Assembly (NCBI RefSeq): GCF_004011695.2
Contig: NC_082414.1
Coordinates: 1,178,001-1,242,000, forward strand
From: Ascochyta rabiei
Lineage: Eukaryota; Ascomycota; Dothideomycetes; Pleosporales; Didymellaceae
Direction: 5' to 3'
Length of the DNA: 64,000 nt
Below the pieces are notes generated by a model. The model was not told where the DNA came from. It worked only from the letters and a program-made list of their open reading frames with translations, and made no database searches. A program made the position numbers and the translations under genes. Below, in pieces: positions 47,771 through 57,502 of the stretch (within the stretch, counting starts at the first letter, position 1; every line of letters starts with the position of its first letter).

Positions 47771-47795
47771 CAATATTATATGCCCAATGGTTCTA
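47771..47795. repeat. Left part of TTATATGCCCAATGG tandem array split by transposon
   Basis: One unit (ATTATATGCCCAATGG) followed by TTCTA lies directly before the transposon. The array resumes at 49660 on the other side. Confidence 0.7.
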
Positions 47796-49659
47796 ACGTA
47801 CCCCACGGGCGAGCCGCTCAACAGGCGAGCCGCTCACTTTTGCCAAGCCCCCACCAAACTTCTCCTCCTACACCAATGTCTTCTTAACAACACCATTTAG
47901 ATGCGTTAAAGGAAGCTCAGATACAGCTTGCGCTCCAGGCTCTTAAACAAGACGCGAATCTCTCTTAGCGACGCGCTGCAGCTATCTACAGGGTCCCTTA
48001 AAAGACACTAAGTAACTAACACACAGGACGACCTTCACGCGCAGATTCTATAGCCAACTTACAAAAGCTAGATAATAATAAGGAGGAGGTAATTATTAAG
48101 CATGTTCTTAAGCTAGATGTGTAAGGATTTTCCTCTTAGCTCTTAGATGTAGCTACTATAGCTAATTCTTTGCGCACTAAGCATAATCTAGGCCCTATTA
48201 GCGTAAACTAGCCCAGTACGTTTGTTAAGCAACACCTAGAGCTTAAAGTTAAGTTTAATCGCAAGTACGACTACAAGAGAGCCCTCTGTAAGGATTCTAA
48301 GGTTCTACAGGGCTGGTTTAGCCTAGTAGCTAATATTAAAGCTAAGTATAGCATCTAGGATGAAGACACATATAACTTTAACAAGACAGGCTTCATAATA
48401 GGCCAGATCTCCCCAGGAGCAGTTGTTACAGCTTCAGAACGACAGGGTCGGCCAAAGGCTATCCAGCCAGGCAACCAAGAGTGGGCTACGGCTATAGTAA
48501 GCATCAATGCCAAAGGATAGGCTATTCTAGCCTTCCTTATCTTTAAAGCCTACTACTACCTCTCTGCCTGGTACAAAGAAGAGGATCTGCCTTACAACTG
48601 GGTTATTAGAGTCTCTAATAACGGCTGGACTACTAACAAGCTTAGTCTTAACTGGTTAAAGCACTTTAACAGGCATACAAAGGAGCGTACTATTAGCACC
48701 TACTGTTTGCTTATTATTAATAGTTATAAGAGCCATAACTCTCTTAAATTCCAGCAATACTGCAAGGATAACAAGATTATTACTCTCTATTTACCTTCTT
48801 ACTTATTACACCTTATACAGCCCCTTAATATAGGTTGTTTTACTGCTTTAAAGAAGGTGTATAGGCGCTAAGCTAAAATACTTATATATAACTAGATTAA
48901 CTATATTATAAAGACAGAGTTCCTGCCATGCTTTATACGCGCCTACAATGCTGCAATTACTTCTAAGAACATCTAGGGAGGGTTCTAAGGTGCTAGATTA
49001 GTCCTATTTAACCTAGACCAGGTTATAATAGCCCTTAATGTAAAGTTGCGCACTCTATCACTACTACTACCTGTCAACAACAAGCTCTAGCAGTCGCAAA
49101 CCCTAAGCAACACCCTTAAACTTAGGTTGCAATTAACGCTTGTAAAGACAAGGATTTAGAGGCATATAGATAGTTCGCCTACCTCTATAGTTAAGGCGTT
49201 TAAGAAGGTAGCAAAAGGGGCAGTAATAATTGCGTATAAGCTAGTGTTAGTGCAACAGGAGATTACTTAGCTTTAAGCTACTAATAAGGCAGCTACACAA
49301 CAAAAATCATACAAAAGAAAGCAAGTTTAGGTAGAAGAGACCTTAACAGTTAAGGATAGCCTGCAATTAACAACTCTAAAGGAGTTTAGGGCGCGTAGTA
49401 ATAGGAAGAAGGCAAAGAAGCAGGTGCGCGCTAAAGGAGGTAAGCCCTCCCAAAGACGCTGTGGACAGTGCAATTAGACAGGACATAACGCGCAAACGTG
49501 TCAGAAAGAGGTAGAAGTAGTTTCTAAATAGTATTATAGGCTATACTGCACTTTGCAGCACCAAACTGGGTTGTTTTGGGCCATAATAGGGTGGAGTTTG
49601 GTGGGGGCTTGGCAAAAGTGAGCGGCTCGCCCGTTGAGCGGCTCGCCTGTGGGGTACGT
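47796..49659 (+). mobile_element. Fot1/pogo-like Tc1-mariner DNA transposon, 1,864 bp, RIP-inactivated
   Basis: The element starts ACGTACCCCAC and ends with its complement. The terminal inverted repeats are 65 bp with two mismatches (positions 12 and 28) and are flanked by TA on both sides (47794-47795 and 49660-49661), the Tc1/mariner/pogo target duplication. Each repeat contains two direct copies of RGGCGAGCCGCTCA. The interior is AT-enriched and carries one mutated transposase gene (separate entry). Size and layout fit Fot1-type elements of filamentous fungi. Confidence 0.93.
47876..49531 (+). pseudogene. Fot1/pogo-like transposase, many nonsense mutations
   Basis: A single frame (ATG at 47876) can be followed for 551 codons with no indels but with many TAG/TAA stops. 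The order is a psq/CENP-B-like helix-turn-helix (DALKEAQIQLALQALKQDAN onward), a linker with RKYDYKRA, a DDE domain, and a C-terminal CCHC knuckle (RRCGQCN, stop, TGHNAQTC). The three catalytic Asp positions now read Asn: YNFNKTGF (codon 48380-48382), INSYKSH (48719-48721) and IQPLNIGCF (48827-48829). The changes are consistent with CpA-to-TpA on either strand, the RIP signature. It cannot encode an active enzyme. Confidence 0.9.
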
Positions 49660-49719
49660 TATACCTAATGGTTATATGCCTAATAGTTATATGCCCAATG
49701 TTATATGCCCAATGTTTCC
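49660..49719. repeat. Right part of TTATATGCCYAATR tandem array
   Basis: After the TA duplication come about four 14-15 bp units: TATACCTAATGG, TTATATGCCTAATAG, TTATATGCCCAATG and TTATATGCCCAATG. Joined to the left flank without the transposon and one TA, this gives a five-unit tandem array. Units differ mainly by C-to-T and G-to-A changes. Confidence 0.8.
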
Positions 49720-49859
49720 TGGGCATCATGTATGGCCAATCATCATTGAGTGGTCTAGCGTTCTGAATGACTTGCTGGTACCGAGGTCTGCGCCAAGAGA
49801 ACAACCTCCCTCAAAAAGTCGCATGAGCAGACAGAAACACATTACCATACCCAGCCACA

Positions 49860-50908
49860 ATGTCGGCATCTCCTCTCACGCTCGTGGTGCGCCCGCGTGG
49901 TATGTGTCTCTGTGCTACAGCTCAATTGAGACTGTATCTTCCCCAAGCCTCCAGTTGCATCGCTGACCCCACCAGGTCGCCCGATCAAGGGCCTCCCCGA
50001 GACTGTCACCGTTGATTCGGATGCCCCTGCGTCAGAGATCCTCCGGAAGATCGCGACTGTTTCAAAGTATTCGATCCACCGATTGAGAGTCACGAAGGGC
50101 AGCGACGGATCAGCTGTCCCTAACGCCGCAGGGATCACGGTGCACCAGACGGGCCTAAGAAACAAGAGTGCTGTGGACGTCAAGGATCTTGGTATGTTGA
50201 GTTCTACATCCAGAATCTGTACAACATAGCTAACCGTTATACCTAGGTGCTCAAATCTCCTGGAGAACCGTCTTCATCATCGAGTACCTCGGCCCCCTCC
50301 TCATCCACCCGCTCATGTACCTCGCTCGGCCATGGATATATGGCACCAACGCACCTGCTTCGCAACTACAGAAGCTCACGCTCATCATGTGTGTGCTGCA
50401 CTTCGCAAAGCGCGAGTACGAGACCCTCTTTGTCCACCGTTTCTCGTCCGCGACAATGCCAGCAAGCAACATCGTCAAGAACAGCGGCTACTACTGGCTT
50501 CTGTCTGGTTTCAACCTGGCATACTGGTCATATGGACCCAGCAGCCCCACAGCTCGACCGTCGAATCCACCGCTTACCTACCTCGGAGTGGCTTTGTTCG
50601 CGATTGGCGAGATCTGCAACTACCGCACACACCTGACGCTCAAGAACTTGCGTCGTCCAGGCAGCACCGACCGAGGTATTCCGCAGGGTCTTGGCTTCAA
50701 TCTGGTGACATGTCCTAACTACATGTTCGAGGCGATTGCGTGGATTGGCGTGGCGCTTGTCAACTGGAGTCTGAGTACAGTCATCTTCATCATTGTTGCC
50801 GTGGGCCAGATGGGTATTTGGGCGTGGAAGAAGGAGAAGAGGTACCGCAAGGAATTCGGCGACAAATACAAGCGCAAGAGGTACGCCATTCTGCCTGGTC
50901 TCTGGTGA
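49860..50908 (+). CDS. TSC13: Very-long-chain enoyl-CoA reductase Tsc13/TECR (305 aa, 3 exons)
   Basis: Exons 49860-49899, 49976-50191 and 50247-50908 join in phase 1; the introns have CTGAC and CTAAC branch sites. The protein catalyses the last step of the ER fatty acid elongation cycle, reducing trans-2-enoyl-CoA with NADPH, and supplies very-long-chain acyl groups for sphingolipids. The N-terminus is a ubiquitin-like fold (VVRPRGRPIKGLPETVTVD...), followed by several membrane segments and the C-terminal steroid 5-alpha-reductase domain with GFNLVTCPNYMFEAIAW and a basic YRKEFGDKYKRKRYAILPGL end characteristic of this family. Length matches yeast Tsc13 (310). It begins 140 bp after the tandem array carrying the transposon, so the insertion lies in its promoter region. 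Confidence 0.95.
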
Positions 50909-52226
50909 GCGCACCCGCGCTCGGCCGAAACATGGCTTGGAGAACAATGAAGAAGATGAGGGCGGCTGCCGTGAAGCTGAATCTGCGTCGCACAGCAGAT
51001 CGAGTCCCGTAACCAGGGTCCGGGGAAAGTTGCACAAGGGAAATAGGACTGCAAGTAATATCGGTCAAGCTGAATTAAGCGCAAGGCGCATTCAGGACGC
51101 AGAATGTAGATGTATGTGTGGGATCTCAGCATTGGAGTGATCCGGAATCTCTTCTGGCCAACCATTCATGACCTCTCTTAGCAGTGCTAGTGTCTCGATC
51201 CGGTAGTCACCCATAATTTCGAACACGACCGCGTGCGTACACTCAAGTTTCTTTTGACCTAAAAACACACAGCGGCAATGAGCAACCGCATGTACCGCGG
51301 GCGTTTTCACCTGCCCGAGGCGCCTTGGGCTTGCCGTAGGCCCTGCATTAGCGCAAACTGGCCTTCATTGCTCTCTCCTACTAGCCAGGGATACCAGCTC
51401 GCAGTCAACTTGACCCTTGCAAGCGACATCACTATTTGCCTTTTCGTAGGTATCTACGTCCTTATTGCCAGCAGGCTTGATCGTCTGGTTGGCGTGTCAG
51501 CAGGCTCTGGACAGGGAGGACGTCGTTTTCGGTATTTGACCCCACAGTTGGTGTGGGCTAGAGGATCTGCCCATCTTCAAGCTGCATGCCCTGACAATTC
51601 CAACACTTCCATTGGCCAGCCGAGGGGTTTGGCGCTCCACGTCCAGCGCTGAAGGCTGAGCTGGTCGCATGCGGCTGAGACAGCAGATTTCTCTTTTCGG
51701 CACTACGACCGATGGAACTGTCAGCCTGGAAGGATGAGAAGACCACTACCACCGGCCTCTGATCTTCGAAGAGGGCTGCAGCGTTATTTAAGAGGCTGTT
51801 TCCTCGCATGTTGTGCGAGTTGCATTCGTAATTGAATACCCACTACTGCACCTCCACGCAAATCAGTATCACCCCGGTCCCGACTCGGGACAAATATATA
51901 TCTCAGCACGACCGCTCGCGTGCTGAATAGCATCCTACTTTGCAACTCATGCAACTAGCTGTATACTTGATTTGACCGTTTCACGTAGCGAGAAGGCGAG
52001 AGACAAAGAACACCCGGTACCTGAAGCTTGAAGTTGTTGGTGTCTTTGAGTAGATGTGAGTCGCCCGCCCCTTCCCGAGTCAATATTGCGAGCACGTTTG
52101 TTGAACACGGGGTTTCAACCGCATTGCATACCGTAGCATTTTGTCTCACGTCACTAATCATACAGCACAAGCAAAGCTAGAAAGCCAGCATCACTAACAC
52201 CAGCCCTTCAGTATCAATTGCGCAAC
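50909..52226. other. Intergenic, putative promoter of the Ppo gene
   Basis: No confident gene. A 124-codon plus-strand frame with an ATG at 51278 has one hydrophobic stretch (LAVNLTLASDITICLFVGIY) but nothing else. The last few hundred bases should hold the promoter and leader of the dioxygenase gene. Confidence 0.5.
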
Positions 52227-55200
52227 ATGGCCGCTGCCGATGCAAAGGCTGCCTGGGACGCACATGTCGACACCAGAACAGGCAAACCACTGCCAAAAGC
52301 CGCCGAGCCATCTGAACTGACTAAGCTGAGAAATGCGCTCGGCAATCCCTTCAAGAGGGCGGCTGGTATTGTTGGTGCAGCAGCAGCGCCAGTTCCTGAC
52401 ACTGGAGATGGTTCGAAGATCGCACCTGAAGATGATCCTACCGTCCTGAAGAAGATTGCGGATGGCCTGGGCGATCTTTCGTATCTCGGTGTCGATAACG
52501 TGAAGACGTTGCTCGAGATCCAAAAGGACAAGATGGTCGGAGGATACACAGACGACAAAACTTACCTTATGGAAGGCTTGATTAGAACTGCCGCAGCGCT
52601 GCCGGATGATTCGAAGATACGTAAAACCTTGACCGACAGCTTTGTCACACAACTATGGAACGATCTGGAACACCCACCGCAATCTTACCTTGGATCAAAA
52701 TATCAGTACAGATCTGCAGATGGCTCCAACAACAGTCTGATCCACCCACAACTCGGTGCTGCTGGGACTCCCTACGCCAGGACAGTCAAGCCATCTATGA
52801 TGCAAACTCCAGCGAGGCCGGATGCTGGTGTTGTGTTTGACAGCATCATGACTCGAAAGCACGCAGAGCTGCATCCGAACCGAATCTCGAGTATGCTGTT
52901 CTACATCGCATCAATCATCATCCATGACTGTTTCCGTACAGACCACTCAGATGACTATGCCAACTCTATGACAAGCTCATATCTGGATCTTTCACCGCTA
53001 TATGGAAGCAATCAGAAGGAGCAGGATGAAATGAGAACGAAGAAGGACGGGAAGATCAAACCAGACTGCTTTTCTGAAGGGAGGCTGTTGTTCTTCCCTC
53101 CCGGTGTCGGTGCGATTCTCATAATGTTCAATCGATTCCACAACTACGTCGTTGAGAACTTGGCGACAATCAACGAGCTGGGTCGTTTTACCAAACCATC
53201 TGAAGAAGCTCCCAAACCTAACGGAGACGAGAAGAAGGACAGTGACGCTAAGGCGGCATGGGATGCGGCTTGGATCAAATACGACAACGATTTGTTTCAG
53301 ACTGGCCGCCTTATCACGTGTGGCCTGTATGTCAACATCATCCTTATCGACTACGTGCGTACAATTCTGGATTTGAACCGAACCGACAGCAACTGGCAGC
53401 TTAACCCACGGGCTGAAGTAAAAGACCTGCCTATGGGCGTTGGCAACCAAGTTTCTGCCGAGTTCAACCTTGTATACAGGTGGCATTCAACGGTATCCGA
53501 TCGAGATGAGAAATGGACGAAAGAGTTGTTCGACGGCATCTTCGGTGAAGATCGTGATCCCAAAACGATAACTAGAGATGTGTTCCTCGACGGATTGCAC
53601 AAGGTTTACAAGAACACCGACAAAGATCCATCGAAACGTAGCTTCGCTGGCTTGAAGCGCAATGCTGACGGCACGCTTCCCGACGATGATCTTGTCGATA
53701 TCCTCACTTCCAGTGTTGAGGATTGCGCCAACTCTTTTGGTCCGAACAGAGTTCCTGAAGTCTTCCGTGCCATCGAAGTGTTAGGTATTGAGCAAGCGCG
53801 AACATGGAACCTTGGCTCGTTGAACGAATTCAGAAAATACTTCCAATTGGAGCCACACCGAACATTCGAGGACATCACCAGCGACAAATATGTGCAACAG
53901 CAGCTGAAGCATCTTTACGACCACCCAGACAAGGTGGAGATCTACCCTGGTATTGTCGTTGAAGATGCAAAACAACCCATGGCACCTGGGTCTGGCTTGA
54001 CACCTCCATACACCGTCTCGCGTGCTGTGCTCTCAGATGCCGTGGCTCTCGTTCGTGGCGACCGGTTCTACACCCACGACTATAATCCAAGAACATTGAC
54101 CAACTGGGGCTACTCACTCGCTGACTCAGATACTGGCGTTGACAACGGATGTGTGTTTTACAAGCTCTTCCTCCGTGCCTTCCCGAACCATTTCAAGTCG
54201 AACAGTGTCTATGTGCATTATCCTCTTACCATCCCATCCGCCATGGAAGAGTCACTTAAGGACTTGCGCAAGAACAAGATCTACGACTTCTCGAAACCTA
54301 GCACAAGCTCTCACCCACAGCTCGTCAAGGAATACAAGGTCGCAACAGAGATCATGAAGAACCAGAATACTTTTAAGGTCACATGGGGTGATGCTATAGA
54401 ATACATCATGGGAGCTGCATCAAAAGACTTTATGCTCGCCGGTGACGGTCCAAAAAACGCATTGTCTCGCGAGATGGTCAAGAAAGCCCTATATATCTCC
54501 GACTGGGACAAAGAAGTGCGCAGTTACTACACCGCAAAAACTCGAGAGCTTCTTGCCGAGAAAAGTGCAAAAATTGCAGACTTCAATCAAGTAGACATCA
54601 TCCGCGACGTCGGCAACCTCGCGCATGTACACTTCTGCGCCGAGCTCTTCATGCTGCCTCTCAAGACAGATGAACGGCCTCACGGCATTTTCACTGAGGC
54701 AGAACTCTACCTCCTGATGTCAGTTGTCTTTGCGCTTATCTTTTTCGACGTCGATCCTGCTGGCTCGTTTCCTCTACACCTGAAAGCGCACAAAGCCACA
54801 GAGATCCTGGGTAACGTCATCACGAAGAATGTCGAGGCCATTGCCCACTCCGGTGTTCTGTCACGTATTACTCAGTCCATATGGCCCAACGACTCTGCAC
54901 TCAAGAGCTACGGTATCCACATGATTGAGCGCTTGCTGAAGTCTGGCATTGAGCCTAAGAAGCTAGTCTGGGGCCATATACTCGGCACGGCGAGCGGTAT
55001 GGTATCGAATCAGGGCCAACTATTTGGGCAGACAATCGAGTACTACCTCCTCGGTGCAGGTCAGAAACACTGGGCCGATATTCAGAAGCTCGCACATGAC
55101 GACAGCGAGGCAGCATTCGAGAAACTCCAACGCTATTTCCTCGAAGGCTCGCGCCTGGCAGGCGAAACAGCCATAATTCGACAGGCCGCTAAAGACACCA

Positions 55201-55638
55201 CCGTCACTGACTCGGGCAGTACACTCAACCTCAAAGCCGGAGACAAAGTCTTCATCCACCTGCGCGCCGCATCGCACGACCCAACCATCTTCCCCAATCC
55301 GGATGAAGTCGACCTCAACAGGCCGATGGACAGCTACATCCACTTTGGCTACGGATCGCATCAGTGCTTGGGGCTGCCGATGGCAAAGGTCACGCTTACG
55401 TGTATGCTCAAGGAGGTTGCAAAGCTGAAGAACTTGAGGCCTGCCAAGGGCGATCAAGGGAAGGTGCACAAGGTCGAGAAGAAGTTGTCTCCGGATGAGA
55501 AATACCCGTACCATGCTTATCTGACGGAAAACTGGGATATGTATTTCCCGTTCCCTTGTGGTAAGTCGAACTCCCATATGATCTCTGAGACTTGAGTACT
55601 GACGAATCGCAGCTTTGAAGGTTTGCTGGGACGATTGA
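52227..55638 (+). CDS. Ppo-type linoleate dioxygenase / P450 fusion (1,119 aa, 2 exons)
   Basis: Exons 52227-55560 and 55613-55638 join in phase 1 across a 52-nt GTAAGT...CGCAG intron; the last exon adds only the C-terminus LKVCWDD. The N-terminal heme peroxidase domain carries SIIIHDCFRTD (distal His, about residue 231) and YRWHSTVS (radical Tyr and proximal His, about 416-419), HNYVVENLATIN and SPLYGSN. The C-terminal P450 domain has SNQGQ at 927-931, supplying the Asn and Gln expected of hydroperoxide isomerases, and the heme-thiolate loop FGYGSHQCLG with its Cys near 1044. Such enzymes oxidise linoleic and oleic acid to 8-hydroperoxides and isomerise them to diols (psi factors) that balance sexual and asexual sporulation. 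Because the Cys and the N-x2-Q motif are present, it should be a PpoA/LDS type rather than a 10-dioxygenase with a dead P450. Product regiochemistry is not predictable. Confidence 0.93.
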
Positions 55639-56816
55639 ACGGCTTTACACAAATGTGGCGATGAGTAGCTTTGTACAAATCGAGGGACTAAAGTTTCGAG
55701 AATTCCTGATTTTCGTTCAGTCGGGCGTATTTGCAGTGTCCATACTTGATCTCAGTTGAGACTCATTTACAGCAGACCTGCACTCACTCGTCTTGCACCC
55801 CATCTTTCCAAATTCGCCAACCCAGTGGTTTCTTGAACCTTACTCAGCGTAGAAGTGGCGGTGCTTTGTGGTTTTTTTTATTTTTTTTTTGAGTTTGACT
55901 CCTGGCGCGCGCTGCATATAAGCAAGCCGAATCCAGGGTCGAGCCGTGTATACTGACTCGCGTTGGCGTAGGGAAGAAGAGCAGTGCATCTCCAGAGCCG
56001 CTGGCCATGAGGCTGGTTGGTGATACTGCAAGGCTGAAGCTTTTCAAAAAGTGGCAATGACGATTCGAGCATAATGTTTTTTTTAGCGAGATGCAGGCCG
56101 TCACATGGCCATGATTCTCGAAATCAATCGATCGTGCGATTGTAGTCGAGCCGTGGTTTTAGTCGTGCTACGCCTCGTTGAATACGTCACTTGTGTATAG
56201 AGAATGGAAGAGAAACTACCGGATTGTCGCTCTGTGTTTAAACCGTATACCAACTCGAAAGGATAGAGCCTCTATAACACCGGGACATGGGCCATGCACC
56301 AAGAGTGATCATTGCGAGGTCAAGTTGCCTGACCGGTACTGGTGGGTGCGCACCCAACGCGATTGGCTGAACTGGATTACAGCACCGAGATTTCACTGCA
56401 TTAGGCACTCCCAGCCGTTCGGGTCCATACTGCTGATTAGGCTTATTCGTTGGTTGATCGATTCCTGGAGTGGCTATATACAATAATAGGCGCGGTAGGT
56501 TCAAAATGGAGATATAATGCAGAGGTATTCCCGCTTTCTCAAGACCAGACAACTGTTAGCTTCGTAGCCAGCCTTCATCGTTACTCCCAATTCCCTCCAA
56601 GACTCAGACACACAAGCCATTGTTGAAGCTCTGCTGGCCTCTCTCCTTCTCAACCCTTTCTCCAAGCTAGCTCCAAACGTCTATCCATACTGGCCCCATA
56701 ACCTTGCGTGCCTTTGCATCAACTGTACCCAATCGAGATCACCCCGGTCAAACACGACGCACACGGCCACCCCAAACAGATCACGTGATTCCTATTACCA
56801 CACCTCGCGGGGCAAC
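55639..56816. other. Intergenic, no gene seen
   Basis: 3' flank of the Ppo gene, two poly-T runs near 55873-55890, and the promoter of the small membrane protein. Short open frames only. Confidence 0.55.
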
Positions 56817-57250
56817 ATGTCGCTTCCTCATTGGTTCATCAGTGTCATCATCCTATCCTTCGCAGCCTGCGCCAACAGCCTTCCGGTAACCTCAGGCCCC
56901 AACACCGCATCCCCCAAGGCCACTGATTGGTCGAAAGAAGCCATTCTCACCCTCGTGGGTGTTCTGACAGCCGTGGTACTGTTCGCCATTGGACTCGTTT
57001 CCAAGAGGCTTCGTAGATGGGCAGTGGTCATTTTTCGCTGTAAGTTGGTAACCGAATCATCTCATCTTGTGACTGCGGCCGCGTTGAAGTACTGACTGTT
57101 GCTGCATCAGGCTGCCGGACGCCGTTGGGGGATCGCGCGTCTAGTCGCGACTCTATGCTGGATCCTGCGACGCGGGAGCTGCGGCGTCGTGCTGAGGAGT
57201 GGCTGCAATTTAGGAGGTGGTGCGATCTTGTGGAGGGAGGGAATGTTTAG
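56817..57250 (+). CDS. Small single-pass membrane protein, hypothetical (120 aa, 2 exons)
   Basis: Exons 56817-57039 and 57111-57250 join in phase 1 across a 71-nt GTAAGT...CATCAG intron with a CTGAC branch site. Residues 1-21 (MSLPHWFISVIILSFAACAN) look like a signal peptide; a short Ser/Thr/Pro-rich segment follows, then a transmembrane helix around 46-63 (AILTLVGVLTAVVLFAIGLV), and a basic stop-transfer segment SKRLRRW. The cytosolic tail of about 50 residues is charged and ends EEWLQFRRWCDLVEGGNV. Predicted topology is type I. No family is recognised; similar short proteins with one membrane span and a tail of unknown role are common in ascomycetes. It is convergent with the SDH flavoprotein gene. 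Confidence 0.7.
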
Positions 57251-57502
57251 TGTTGAGAGTGAAGGTACACTCACATATATACCAATCAAGGCATTCGCAT
57301 CTTGGTGATCATCATGTTGCTGGTAGTTCTAACATCTAGGTATTCGGGGGGACTTTGGACTGTACGGCTGCAACAAGGTGCTGGTTGTATGCTGGATAGC
57401 TAGTCAGTCAGCAAGCTTGAAGCTTGGGTTCCCCTGACATGTTGAAGCTCCTGCTGATGCACAAGTAGAATTCGATGTTGCCCCCTGACATTCAGCAGTT
57501 GG

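Noticed and set aside
51278..51652. A 124-codon plus-strand frame with one hydrophobic stretch
   Set aside because: A single possible membrane segment is not enough; it resembles no family and lies in a promoter region.
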